Shown: piece after piece, positions 9,175 through 17,647 of the stretch
How the letters are laid out: each line of letters opens with the position of its first letter
Numbering within the stretch: the stretch's first letter is position 1
DNA from: DATMBF01 sp035559595
GTDB lineage: Bacteria > Bacteroidota > Ignavibacteria > UBA10030
DNA: 64,000 bases
Reading direction: 5' to 3'
NCBI GenBank assembly: GCA_035559595.1
Contig: DATMBF010000005.1
Span: 62,001 to 126,000 of the forward strand
The notes under the pieces: generated by a model
What the model was told of the DNA's origin: nothing
The model's input: only the letters and a program-made list of their open reading frames with translations
Database searches by the model: none
Made by a program: the position numbers and the translations under genes

Positions 9175-9222
9175 TTGTTTTTCGGCCCAACTTTTGTTAA
9201 ACTTCACAAAGTTTTGGCCGAA
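9175..9222 (+). promoter_or_regulatory. Promoter with overlapping inverted-repeat operator, capA operon
   Basis: TTGTTT (9175-9180) and TAAACT (9198-9203) are 17 bases apart. An inverted repeat brackets the -10 box: TTCGGCC (9181-9187) against GGCCGAA (9216-9222), with partial pairing continuing inward (CTTTTG / CAAAG). The right arm ends five bases before the capA ATG and there is no Shine-Dalgarno sequence, so the dyad could be a repressor site or an mRNA hairpin at the start codon. Confidence 0.5.
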
Positions 9223-9227
9223 TTCCT

Positions 9228-10214
9228 ATGAAACTCACCCTTCAATTCCTCACCGTATTCATCTTCGCAAGCGTTTCCGCCCAAACACCCGAAAAAGGAG
9301 AAGTCGTCCTTCTTTTTGCAGGAGACCTCGTCCTTTCCGATCATTTTGAACAGGTCATCGGGGATGATTATCAGGATGTTCTGAAGAACTGGAGTGAAGT
9401 CGGCCCGTTCGACATCTTCATGGTGAACCTGGAGCATCCCATTACGACCGCCACGCAAAAAGTTGAAAAGAAATTCAACTTCAAGATGAGCCCTAAGTAC
9501 CTGCCCCTGTTGAAAGGGTTTGGGATAACTCTCGTCAACGCCGCCAACAATCACATCGCAGATTACGGGCTTGAAGGATTGGAGGAGACTATCAGGCATC
9601 TGGAATCAATTGACATTCCTTACGTGGGCATCGGCGGGAATCTTCAAGCGGCAAGGAAACCCGTTGTTCTTGAAAAGGCGGGGTGGAAGATTGGGTTTTT
9701 GGGATATTTCGGAGGAGGGGATTTTGCCGCACGTGCCGATCGTGCCGGATTCGCACCGAGACGGGAATCAATAATTCTCCAAGATGTTCGGCGGCTTCGA
9801 ACGGAAGTCGATTATCTGGTTGTGAACTTCCATTGGGGGGTCGAGCGCTCCCCGGAGCCCGAACCGGAGCAGGTTCATCTTGCGCGAAAAGTCATCGACG
9901 CAGGAGCGGATTTGATTGTCGGACACCATCCTCACATTTTGCAGGGGATCGAAGAGTACGAAGGAAAACACATTGCCTATTCACTCGGGAATTTCGTGTT
10001 CGGCGGCAACTCTCGCCACACCTACGATACCGCTTTGCTGAAAGTTACTTTGAGTAACAACGGCCCGGCAATTGATCTTGTGCCCATTTCCGTGGAACGG
10101 TGGCGGCCACGACCGGCGACGGGGGCATCAAAAGAAAATACGCTGAGTCTCGTCAAGAGTCGCTCAGAAAAATTCAAACAAGAGATTCCAACATCGAAAG
10201 GGGCTCAAGAATGA
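9228..10214 (+). CDS. CapA-family exported metallophosphatase-like protein (copy 1)
   Basis: 328 residues with an N-terminal signal peptide ending near SVSAQ (residue ~19). It has the PGA_cap/CapA pattern of the calcineurin-like superfamily: FAGDLVLSDHFE (GD motif), NAANNHIADYG (NNH motif), VVNFHWGVERSPEPE and GHHPHILQGIEEYEGKHIAYSLGNFVF. CapA relatives take part in poly-gamma-glutamate export or envelope phosphoester/peptide hydrolysis, but the capBC partners are absent, so the real substrate is unknown. Its stop overlaps the lemA start (ATGA). A second paralogue is at 19514. Confidence 0.85.
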   Translation: MKLTLQFLTVFIFASVSAQTPEKGEVVLLFAGDLVLSDHFEQVIGDDYQDVLKNWSEVGPFDIFMVNLEHPITTATQKVEKKFNFKMSPKYLPLLKGFGITLVNAANNHIADYGLEGLEETIRHLESIDIPYVGIGGNLQAARKPVVLEKAGWKIGFLGYFGGGDFAARADRAGFAPRRESIILQDVRRLRTEVDYLVVNFHWGVERSPEPEPEQVHLARKVIDAGADLIVGHHPHILQGIEEYEGKHIAYSLGNFVFGGNSRHTYDTALLKVTLSNNGPAIDLVPISVERWRPRPATGASKENTLSLVKSRSEKFKQEIPTSKGAQE

Positions 10215-10816
10215 ACCGAACTCTTGCAGTAAGCCTGGCAGTCATCGGCGGGTTGTTGGTCATCGTGCTGTTGATTGGCGGATGGGGCGTGATGACATAC
10301 AACAGGATCATCAGCGCGGATGAGGCGGTGAAAGCGGCCTGGAGTCAGGTCGAAAGCCAGTACCAACGTCGTTACGACCTCATCCCGAATCTGGTGGAGA
10401 CCGTCAAGGGATTTGCCAAGCAGGAGCGGGAAGTATTGGAGAACGTTATCAATGCCCGTGCCCGTGTCGGTCAAATCACGCTCACACCCGATGTGCTGCA
10501 AAACCCGGAGGCGTTCAGCCGGTTCCAGCGGGCGCAAGATGGACTCAGTTCCGCTCTCTCGAGGCTCATGGCGGTTGTTGAGAACTATCCGACGCTGAAA
10601 TCGAACGAGAATTTCCTCCAGCTTCAATCACAATTAGAAGGAACAGAGAATCGAATTACGGTAGCTCGGAATCGGTTTAACGATTCGGTTCAAGAGTACA
10701 ACATGCTCATTCGGCGATTCCCGGCATCCCTGGTCGCCAGTATGGGTGGCTTTCGCGAGGCTCAGTACTTCCAATCCACAAGCGGTGCTGAACAGGCTCC
10801 GCAGGTGAAGTTTTAA
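10211..10816 (+). CDS. lemA: LemA family membrane protein
   Basis: 201 residues from the ATG at 10211, which overlaps the capA stop; the longer frame from 10100 runs inside capA. One N-terminal transmembrane helix (SLAVIGGLLVIVLLIGGWGV) is followed by the LemA signature YNRIISADEAVKAAWSQVES, YQRRYDLIPNLVETVKGFA and NRFNDSVQEYNMLIRRFPAS. The family forms a helical coiled domain outside the membrane; function is poorly known. It pairs with the TPM-domain gene immediately downstream, a common arrangement. Confidence 0.93.
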   Translation: MNRTLAVSLAVIGGLLVIVLLIGGWGVMTYNRIISADEAVKAAWSQVESQYQRRYDLIPNLVETVKGFAKQEREVLENVINARARVGQITLTPDVLQNPEAFSRFQRAQDGLSSALSRLMAVVENYPTLKSNENFLQLQSQLEGTENRITVARNRFNDSVQEYNMLIRRFPASLVASMGGFREAQYFQSTSGAEQAPQVKF

Positions 10817-10826
10817 GGAAACTCTC

Positions 10827-11456
10827 ATGAGACCACATCTTGTTCGCCTTGCAGTTGTGGTTCTGCTGGGCTCTCGACTCCTTGTCGCACAGAGCCAGCC
10901 GCCTGTCCCGGTTCTCGAACAGCACGTAATGGATTTCACCAACTCGCTGACGTATAACGAGTGGAGATCGTTGGAAGATCGGTTGAGAAGGGTGAAGGAT
11001 ACAACGAGCATCCACATTGCCATTGTTGTCATTGATCGTGTTGCCGAGCAAACTCTACAGGAATATGCAGCAAGCGTGTTCGGTCAAAATCGTCTCGGCA
11101 AGAAGAGCGGTGAGCCGGGAATTCTGATTGTGGTGGCTGCGGCCCAACAGCAAGCCGCGATCGAGTTGGGACCGGGACTAGAAAACATCGTCACACGGGA
11201 GACTGCAGATATCATTGTCGAGAAAGAGATTCTCCCCCTGTTGAAACAAGACAACCTCTATGGGGGACTTGCCGGTGGCGTCCTTGCCATGACCGCGGGT
11301 GTTGTCGGGCAGTACGAAGGCACGTCTGCACCAAGCGGCGCTATGATGTATCTTTGGATTGTCGGTGGTGTCCTCATTGCAGCTCTCGTGGTATTCCTCA
11401 TTGCACGCAAAAAATCCTTGCCGGCTGAGTCCGGTGAAGAGAAAGGATCGAAGTAA
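10827..11456 (+). CDS. TPM-domain (YgcG-like) membrane protein
   Basis: 209 residues: signal peptide (LAVVVLLGSRLLVAQS), a TPM/Repair_PSII-type alpha/beta domain (VMDFTNSLTYNEWRSLEDRL, IHIAIVVIDRV, GILIVVAAAQQQAAIELG) and one C-terminal transmembrane helix (YLWIVGGVLIAALVVFLI) with a basic cytoplasmic tail. Relatives include TLP18.3/Psb32 and YgcG, implicated in membrane-protein turnover, with weak phosphatase activity reported for plant members. Linked to lemA with a 10-base gap. Confidence 0.85.
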   Translation: MRPHLVRLAVVVLLGSRLLVAQSQPPVPVLEQHVMDFTNSLTYNEWRSLEDRLRRVKDTTSIHIAIVVIDRVAEQTLQEYAASVFGQNRLGKKSGEPGILIVVAAAQQQAAIELGPGLENIVTRETADIIVEKEILPLLKQDNLYGGLAGGVLAMTAGVVGQYEGTSAPSGAMMYLWIVGGVLIAALVVFLIARKKSLPAESGEEKGSK

Positions 11457-11465
11457 GGAACTGCC

Positions 11466-12503
11466 ATGCTGATCTTGATGAAGAAAGAGGTGACGCGAGA
11501 GGAGATCGAGAAGGTCAAGGAGAAGGTCCGGTCGTTAGGGTATACACCGCACGAGATTCCCGGTGCCCAACGTGTAGCCATAGGTATTACTGGAAACCGC
11601 GGTCGAGTGAATCCCGATCTTTTTCTCAGTATGGCCGGCGTAATGGATGCAGTTCCGGTCTCGAAGCCGTTCAAGTTGGTGAGTAGAGAGGTGAAGCCGG
11701 AGAACACTGTGGTTCGCGTTGGGGATGTCGAAATCGGTGGCAGCTCCATCGCCATTATCGCTGGACCTTGTTCAGTGGAGAGTCGGTCGCAAATCAACGA
11801 GATTGCCGGCATGCTGTCGGAGATGGGGGTGAGGCTCTTACGGGGGGGAGCATTCAAGCCTCGTAGCTCGCCGTATTCGTTCCAGGGATTGAAGAGTGAA
11901 GGACTTGAGTACCTCCGCGAGGCTGCAAATCGGAACGGGATGTACGTTGTCACTGAAGTGAAAGACACTGAGACTCTTTCTGCTGTCGCCGAATACGCAG
12001 ATGTTCTCCAGGTCGGTGCGCGCAACATGTATAATTTCTCACTCTTGGAGCGTTTGGGGACGATACAAAAGCCAATCTTACTCAAGCGGGGCTTCTCGGC
12101 AACAATCGAAGAGCTCTTGATGGCTGCTGAGTACATTGCAACGAATGGCAATTACGAGATTATTCTCTGTGAGCGCGGCATCCGGACGTTCGAACCATAT
12201 ACGAGGAACACCCTCGATTTGAACGCTGTTCCGCTGGTCAAGAAACTATCGCACCTTCCCATTATTGTGGATCCGAGCCATGGAACGGGGGCGTGGGATC
12301 TCGTCTCGCCGATGTCTCAGGCGGCCATTGTTGCCGGCGCGGATGGTCTCATCGTCGAAGTTCATCCCGATCCCGCAGCGGCACTCTCTGACGGCTTCCA
12401 GTCGTTGAAACCGGAGACTTTCCGGACACTGATGGAGCGTATTCGAGCCATCGCCCCCCTTGTTCACCGCACTCTCGATGCCATTTCGTCACCTGCCTTG
12501 TGA
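11466..12503 (+). CDS. aroF: DAHP synthase, type I-beta with ferredoxin-like regulatory domain
   Basis: 345 residues. The first ~75 residues form a ferredoxin-like regulatory domain (MLILMKKEVTREEIEKVKEK), as in the Thermotoga-type enzyme; the barrel follows with AIIAGPCSVES, LRGGAFKPRSSPYSFQG, VTEVKDT, LQVGARNMYNFSLL, LLKRGF, LCERGIRTFE and VDPSHGTG. It condenses phosphoenolpyruvate and erythrose-4-phosphate to open the shikimate pathway. Family members of this type are usually feedback-controlled by Tyr/Phe through the N-terminal domain. Its stop overlaps the GTG of the histidine kinase gene. Confidence 0.95.
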   Translation: MLILMKKEVTREEIEKVKEKVRSLGYTPHEIPGAQRVAIGITGNRGRVNPDLFLSMAGVMDAVPVSKPFKLVSREVKPENTVVRVGDVEIGGSSIAIIAGPCSVESRSQINEIAGMLSEMGVRLLRGGAFKPRSSPYSFQGLKSEGLEYLREAANRNGMYVVTEVKDTETLSAVAEYADVLQVGARNMYNFSLLERLGTIQKPILLKRGFSATIEELLMAAEYIATNGNYEIILCERGIRTFEPYTRNTLDLNAVPLVKKLSHLPIIVDPSHGTGAWDLVSPMSQAAIVAGADGLIVEVHPDPAAALSDGFQSLKPETFRTLMERIRAIAPLVHRTLDAISSPAL

Positions 12504-14614
12504 AAACATTGAAACGACAGAAACGGTCGGTTTCTCTTGGTGGCCGTAAACTCCGAACGTCCACCGGCAAAGACACAAAGACTGTCACACGTGCACGCGG
12601 AAGGTCGTCGCAGATCATCTCCAGCGTTGCGTTTTCGAGGAATGTCGAGACATTCCAGCATCTCATCGAAACATCTCCGTTTGGTCATGTGATTCTTCAG
12701 GATTCGAAAATCCTTTCCGCTAACCTAATGTTTGCGAAACTCATGGCGTTCCGGTCGGTGGAGAACATCCGCGGGAAGAAGTTTTCGGGTCTTCTCACAC
12801 CGGAGAGTCAGCGCACCTTCAATCTCATGGTACGGCGACTTGAGCGCGGAGAAACTCCGATACAAAAGTTTGACCTCGTCCTACGGCGAAATAACGGGAC
12901 GACAATTGACGTCGAGACGACCGTCATCAGGTGTGAAGTGGATGGAAAACAAGCATTTGCCTTGCATTGCAGCGATATTACCGACCGGAAGAATCTCCAA
13001 CGGAGACTCATTGATTCCGAAAGCTTGTTCCGGAATGTCGTAAACTCCATGGGAGATGCGCTGGTCATCACCGACCTTCAGGGAAAAGTTCTTGATGTCA
13101 ATCGTGAGTTCGAGCGACTCACGGGCTATGATCGCTCAGACGCCGTTGGTAAAGAGATTCCGTATCCATGGACTGATCAAATTTCCATGAGATCGGTGAT
13201 GGACTGGTTGGAGCGGTTGAGGAAAGATGGCTCCTTAAGGGATTTTGACGTCACTTGGGTGACGAAAGAGGGGAGAAAGATCGCCGTCAGTTTGAACACA
13301 ACGCTCTTGCGATCTTCGTCGGGTGACCTCGCCGCAATGGCGAACGTTGCACGCGATATCTCCGAGCGTCAGGCTGCCCAGAGAGAACTCAGCAATCAGG
13401 TTCGGCGACTCGAGGTCCTCTACGAACTCGGTCGGCTGCTCACGGGGACGTTGGATTCTCAGGAGATTGCGCGAATAACCTACCAGCAAGTGTGGAAAGT
13501 GATTCCGTTCGATGTGTTTTTCCTTGATCTCTATGACGAAGAGCGGCAGGAACTCCGACCCGTGATCTGGTATGACAGGAAAGGGGAGGATCTCGTTGAG
13601 TATCAGGTTCCGGAACGGGCCGTTCCGCTGGCAGAGAGCCCTGCCTGTGTACGCGTGGTAAAGTCGCGGAAATCCTTTCTGGAACTCCGTGGAAGTCAGG
13701 CAACGAGTGAGTACTTGCGGTTCGGCGAAGTCAGCGCGCTCTCCAAATCCCTCGTTTTTGTGCCGATGTTTTCCAAAGACCGCATTATCGGGATCGTTTC
13801 GGTCCAAAGCTATGAATACCAAAGCTACACGCAGGAACACGTGACGCTACTGGAAAGTATAGCCAGCGTGGCAGCCATAGCTTTGGAGAAAGCAAAGTTG
13901 TATAACGAGACAGTGGCGAAGTCCCTCGAAATTGAAGCGCGGAACAAGGAACTCGACGATTTCACGTATGTTGTCTCTCACGACCTCAAGGAGCCTCTGA
14001 TTAGCGTTGAAGGCTACACCAAGATTCTGAAGAAGATTTATGAAGATCGACTAGATGGGGAGGGGAAGCAATACCTCCAGTCGGTAATCGAGTCCTGCGG
14101 CCACATGAAGCGGTTGATCGAAGATCTCCTCCAGTTATCCCGTGTCAGCAAGGTGCAGGAACATCGAACGACGATCAAACTCAGTGAGCTCGTAACACAA
14201 GTGATCTCGGAATTCGAATTTGCCATTCGGGATCGCAAAGTGAAAATCCAGAGTTCGGATTCGCTTCCATCGGTTCTCGGCATTGAAGCACATTTGAAGA
14301 TTGTGTTTCGCAACCTCATTTCGAATGCCATCAAGTTTTGCGATAAGCCCAATCCGTTGATCGACATCACCGCCACCACTGAAGGCCGCATGGCGATTAT
14401 TCGTGTCAAGGATAATGGCATTGGCATCGAGCCCCAGTATTTTGACAAGATTTTCATGATCTTTCAGCGTTTGCACAAGCGGGAAGAGTTCGAAGGAACG
14501 GGAGCGGGGCTCACGATGGTCAAAAAGATCGTTGAGTCCCATGGGGGACGCATCTGGGTGGACTCCACGCCGGGGGAAGGTTCGACTTTCTCATTCACGC
14601 TTCCCGTGCCGTAA
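12500..14614 (+). CDS. Cytoplasmic PAS-PAS-GAF sensor histidine kinase
   Basis: 704 residues, GTG start overlapping the aroF stop. No transmembrane segment is seen. Order: basic N-terminal tail, PAS (~52-168), PAS (~170-295, with a PAC-like VARDISERQAAQ end), GAF (~305-465), HisKA with the H-box FTYVVSHDLKEPL (phospho-acceptor His494), then HATPase with FRNLISNAIKFC (N box), VKDNGIGIEPQYF and GTGAGLTMVKKIVESHGG. The PHY-like architecture without a conserved bilin-lyase Cys that I could identify suggests sensing of a small ligand or redox state. The next two genes encode its probable response regulators. Confidence 0.94.
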   Translation: MKTLKRQKRSVSLGGRKLRTSTGKDTKTVTRARGRSSQIISSVAFSRNVETFQHLIETSPFGHVILQDSKILSANLMFAKLMAFRSVENIRGKKFSGLLTPESQRTFNLMVRRLERGETPIQKFDLVLRRNNGTTIDVETTVIRCEVDGKQAFALHCSDITDRKNLQRRLIDSESLFRNVVNSMGDALVITDLQGKVLDVNREFERLTGYDRSDAVGKEIPYPWTDQISMRSVMDWLERLRKDGSLRDFDVTWVTKEGRKIAVSLNTTLLRSSSGDLAAMANVARDISERQAAQRELSNQVRRLEVLYELGRLLTGTLDSQEIARITYQQVWKVIPFDVFFLDLYDEERQELRPVIWYDRKGEDLVEYQVPERAVPLAESPACVRVVKSRKSFLELRGSQATSEYLRFGEVSALSKSLVFVPMFSKDRIIGIVSVQSYEYQSYTQEHVTLLESIASVAAIALEKAKLYNETVAKSLEIEARNKELDDFTYVVSHDLKEPLISVEGYTKILKKIYEDRLDGEGKQYLQSVIESCGHMKRLIEDLLQLSRVSKVQEHRTTIKLSELVTQVISEFEFAIRDRKVKIQSSDSLPSVLGIEAHLKIVFRNLISNAIKFCDKPNPLIDITATTEGRMAIIRVKDNGIGIEPQYFDKIFMIFQRLHKREEFEGTGAGLTMVKKIVESHGGRIWVDSTPGEGSTFSFTLPVP

Positions 14615-14624
14615 CGGAGGACAT

Positions 14625-15065
14625 CTGACGGAACCCAAAGCACCCCTGCGCATCTTGCTGATTGAGGATAACGAGGATCACGCCAGAATCTTTCGCTGGG
14701 CGTTGAGCCAGAGCAAGACGACGAATCAATTGACGATTTTTCAGAGTGGCGAAGCCGGTTTTGAGTTCCTGCAACAGCAGGCACAAAATCCGGATACTGC
14801 GCCCGACCTCGTCTTTCTCGACTTCAATCTCCCGAAGGTTGACGGGCGAGAGATACTGCAGAAGATCAAATCGAATGACTTAACGAAGATCTTCCCAGTT
14901 ATTGTGCTCAGCAGCTCGGAGCGGGATGAAGATGTCTCTATCGCTTACCAGCTGGGTGCGAGCAGCTTCATTTCAAAATCTGTCTTGCTGGATGATCTCA
15001 GTCATGTTCTTGAGACTATCCAACACTATTGGACGAATATCGCAAAGTTACCACAACGGAAGTAG
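14625..15065 (+). CDS. Single-domain (Rcp1-type) response regulator, possible CTG start
   Basis: About 146 residues of receiver domain: LLIEDNEDHARIFRWAL with the acidic pair, phospho-acceptor Asp in LVFLDFNLPKVDGRE, VIVLSSSERDED and FISKS with the conserved Lys. It has no output domain, like the Rcp1 partners of phytochrome-type kinases. The only ATG in frame upstream is 14532 (or 14541), inside the kinase gene and adding ~31 residues with no domain role. A GGAGG at 14616-14620 lies four bases before CTG at 14625, so I favour a non-ATG start. It lies between the kinase and a second regulator. Confidence 0.85.
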   Translation: MTEPKAPLRILLIEDNEDHARIFRWALSQSKTTNQLTIFQSGEAGFEFLQQQAQNPDTAPDLVFLDFNLPKVDGREILQKIKSNDLTKIFPVIVLSSSERDEDVSIAYQLGASSFISKSVLLDDLSHVLETIQHYWTNIAKLPQRK

Positions 15066-15067
15066 GG

Positions 15068-15745
15068 ATGGCGGAGAAAAAGACCATACGCGTTCTGCTC
15101 GTAGAGGATAACGCCGACTTCGCAAAGCTCGTTTCGTTGTTTCTGGCTCGGTTCGAGGATGCACATTTTTCAGTGACGTGGAAGTCGAATGCGACCGAGG
15201 CACTAGCGGAGGTCGAAAGAGATTCCTTGTACGATGTGATCTTGATGGACTATTTTCTCCCAGGGCTCAATGGCCTGGAAGCGACAAAGACTCTTCGCGA
15301 AAAGAATATCCCGATTCCCGTTGTTTTTCTCACGGTCAACAAGGATATGCATCTTGCCGTTGAGGTGATGAAACTTGGAGTTGAGGATTATCTCATCAAG
15401 GAAGAGATCTCAACGCCGATACTTCCCAAAACCATACTCAGCGTTGTTGAGAAGCGTCGCCTCGAAATGGAAGTGGCAGAACTGGAAATCCGCCAGAAAA
15501 GACTTGAGGCCATGCAGGAGCTGATCGTCGGCATTACCAACGAACTCGCATCGCCGCTGGGTGAAATGCACCAACATCTTGATGAATTCCTTCGCATGAA
15601 CAACAATCCGAAAGTTGTTCGATATCTCAACATCATCAAAGAGAATATCGATCGCATCAGCAACAAGATGGAGAAATTACGGAATCTGCGTGAAGACAAG
15701 ACTGTGCAGTATATCAAAAACATCAAAATGATAGACCTTTCCTGA
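15068..15745 (+). CDS. Response regulator with C-terminal degenerate DHp-like helices
   Basis: 225 residues from ATG 15068. The receiver domain (1-~125) has VLLVEDNADFAKL, phospho-acceptor Asp in VILMDYFLPGLNGLE, VVFLTVNKD and YLIKEEIS. It is followed by a long helix and a region resembling a histidine-kinase dimerisation domain (ELIVGITNELASPLGEM, then IIKENIDRISNKMEKLRNL). In the H-box position a Thr-Asn replaces the expected phospho-acceptor His, and no ATPase domain follows, so the segment is probably a dimerisation or phosphotransfer-docking helix pair. Third member of the kinase/regulator trio; the nitrilase gene follows after 7 bases. Confidence 0.9.
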   Translation: MAEKKTIRVLLVEDNADFAKLVSLFLARFEDAHFSVTWKSNATEALAEVERDSLYDVILMDYFLPGLNGLEATKTLREKNIPIPVVFLTVNKDMHLAVEVMKLGVEDYLIKEEISTPILPKTILSVVEKRRLEMEVAELEIRQKRLEAMQELIVGITNELASPLGEMHQHLDEFLRMNNNPKVVRYLNIIKENIDRISNKMEKLRNLREDKTVQYIKNIKMIDLS

Positions 15746-15752
15746 TCTGCCT

Positions 15753-16595
15753 ATGAACCTCAAGGTCGCTCTTGCGCAGATTGATTCAAAAGTCGGCAAT
15801 GTCGATGACAATCTTCGACACCATCTCGAGGTTGCCGACAGAGCCAAGCGAAGGGGCGCAAAGCTCATTCTCTTTCCGGAACTCAGCCTCACGGGATATT
15901 CTCTGAAAGATCTGGTCTGGGATGTGGCGCTGCAAAGATCAGATTCGGTGCTCTCTCCGCTGCTCAAGAAGAGCAAAGATATCTCGATGGCTGTTGGATT
16001 CGTTGAAAGCGGTGAAAATCACGCCATCTACAACGCAGCGATGTTTCTCGAGGATGGAGTTGTGAAACACGTTCATCGGAAGGTTTATCCCCCCACATAC
16101 GGCATGTTCGAAGAGGGTCGGTATTTTAGTGCGGGGAGGGGAGTGAGTGCCTTTGATTCCAAGCACGGAAGATTCGGAATGCTCATATGTGAAGACCTTT
16201 GGCATGTCTCACTTCCCTATCTTCTTGCATTGGACGGAGCTGAGGGTATCCTATGTCTCACCGCCAGTCCGACACGACTCGCCGGAGAGACGTCTTCGCT
16301 TGGCATTGCGGAAGTGAATCACGAGCAACATCGAGCCTACGCACGGCTTCTGAGTCTTTACGTTGTCTGGTGTAACAGAGTAGGCTTTGAGGACGGTGTC
16401 AACTTCTGGGGTGGTTCCACCGTTACAAGTCCTTCAGGCGAAACCATTGCCCAAGGAAAAGAGTTTAACGAAGACCTTGTGGTTGCCGAGCTAAGCTCTC
16501 ATGAAGTGATGCGAGCAAGAAGGTTCTCAAGACACTTTCTCGATGAGAAGCCGGACATGGTCGTTCGGGAGCTTCGCCGTATTCTTCGGAAATAG
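15753..16595 (+). CDS. Nitrilase-superfamily amidase (NAD synthetase glutaminase-like)
   Basis: 280 residues of carbon-nitrogen hydrolase fold with the Glu-Lys-Cys triad Glu43 (LFPELSLTGYS), Lys110 (HVHRKVYPP) and Cys146 (MLICEDLWH). The sequence most resembles the glutaminase half of glutamine-dependent NAD synthetase, but no ligase domain follows; a stand-alone amidase or a subunit pairing with a separate NadE are both possible. It ends the operon begun at capA. Substrate cannot be deduced. Confidence 0.88.
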   Translation: MNLKVALAQIDSKVGNVDDNLRHHLEVADRAKRRGAKLILFPELSLTGYSLKDLVWDVALQRSDSVLSPLLKKSKDISMAVGFVESGENHAIYNAAMFLEDGVVKHVHRKVYPPTYGMFEEGRYFSAGRGVSAFDSKHGRFGMLICEDLWHVSLPYLLALDGAEGILCLTASPTRLAGETSSLGIAEVNHEQHRAYARLLSLYVVWCNRVGFEDGVNFWGGSTVTSPSGETIAQGKEFNEDLVVAELSSHEVMRARRFSRHFLDEKPDMVVRELRRILRK

Positions 16596-16617
16596 CATTG
16601 CACCTCTCCGTTTTCGG

Positions 16618-16646
16618 TTGAATCTCCAGACCTTTTTTGCTACATT
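16618..16646 (+). promoter_or_regulatory. Predicted promoter of htpX
   Basis: TTGAAT (16618-16623) and TACATT (16641-16646) with a 17-base spacer; the htpX ATG lies 56 bases downstream, preceded by GAGGTGAG at 16691-16698. Confidence 0.55.
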
Positions 16647-16702
16647 CCTATCTGACGACCAAGCAACCACGAATTCTTTGAGATTTTTGTGAGGTGAGTA
16701 CG

Positions 16703-17554
16703 ATGAACATGATGAAAACAGCTCTTCTGATGGCATTGATGATGGGATTACTCCTCTTTGCGGGCCAACTGCTCGCCGGTGAGCAGGGACTCATGATGGC
16801 TTTTGTCTTCTCGCTCATGATGAATGTTGGGATGTACTGGTTTTCCGACAAGATTGTTCTCATGAGCTATCGGGCAAAGGAGGTCACTGAAGCGGAAGCT
16901 CCTCGGTTGCACAAGATTGTGCGACGTCTTTCGCAGCAGGCACATATGCCGATGCCGAAGGTATATATCATCCCCGGAGATACGCCGAACGCATTTGCCA
17001 CCGGCCGGAATCCGGACCACGCTGCCGTTGCCGCAACAGAAGGGATTTTGCAGATGCTCAGCGATGATGAGCTTGAAGGTGTGATGGCCCACGAGTTAGC
17101 CCATATCCGCAATCGCGATATCCTTATTGCGACCATTGTTGCGACCATGGCCGGTACGATAACCTTCTTGGCACGGATGGCGATGTATGCATCGCTCTTC
17201 GGAGGAAATCGTGATCGCGAGAATTCCAATCCGATAGCTGAGCTGGCGTTGCTGATCCTCGCCCCGATTGCCGCGATGCTAATTCAATTTGCGATCTCAC
17301 GCTCGAGAGAATTCTTGGCGGATGCCGGAGGAGCAGAGATCTCTCAGAAACCTTTGAGCCTGGCAAATGCTTTGCGAAAGCTCGAGGCCGGGGTCAAAAG
17401 GATTCCCATGGAGTCTGCAGGAACTGCGACTGCCCACCTTTTTATTGTGAATCCACTTCGCGGGAGCGGCATCACGAAGCTCTTTTCGACACACCCGCCC
17501 ACTCATGAACGAATCGAGCGACTCGAGCGGCTTGCCATGAGTGGCACATACTAA
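16703..17554 (+). CDS. htpX: Membrane zinc protease HtpX
   Basis: 283 residues from ATG 16703, chosen because the strong GAGGTGAG site lies just before it; a GTG nine bases earlier falls inside that site. Two N-terminal transmembrane helices, the zinc motif HELAH (His130, Glu131, His134) preceded by VMA, two further hydrophobic segments (ILIATIVATMAGTITFLARMA, LALLILAPIAAMLIQFAI) and the SREFLADAGGAE motif with the third zinc ligand. The family degrades damaged or misfolded inner-membrane proteins, often under heat or envelope stress. It has its own predicted promoter. Confidence 0.95.
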   Translation: MNMMKTALLMALMMGLLLFAGQLLAGEQGLMMAFVFSLMMNVGMYWFSDKIVLMSYRAKEVTEAEAPRLHKIVRRLSQQAHMPMPKVYIIPGDTPNAFATGRNPDHAAVAATEGILQMLSDDELEGVMAHELAHIRNRDILIATIVATMAGTITFLARMAMYASLFGGNRDRENSNPIAELALLILAPIAAMLIQFAISRSREFLADAGGAEISQKPLSLANALRKLEAGVKRIPMESAGTATAHLFIVNPLRGSGITKLFSTHPPTHERIERLERLAMSGTY

Positions 17555-17647
17555 CTGGCAGGATCGCCCTCTCCGACGTTTTGATAGCCTCTCACGTTGA
17601 AGGGGGCGTTCTACTTTCCGGAGTTATCGTTGCATCAGATCAACACT

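Noticed and set aside
11258..12151. 297-codon open frame on minus strand across TPM and aroF
   Set aside because: Antisense shadow of aroF and the TPM gene; no domain, and both plus-strand genes are well supported.
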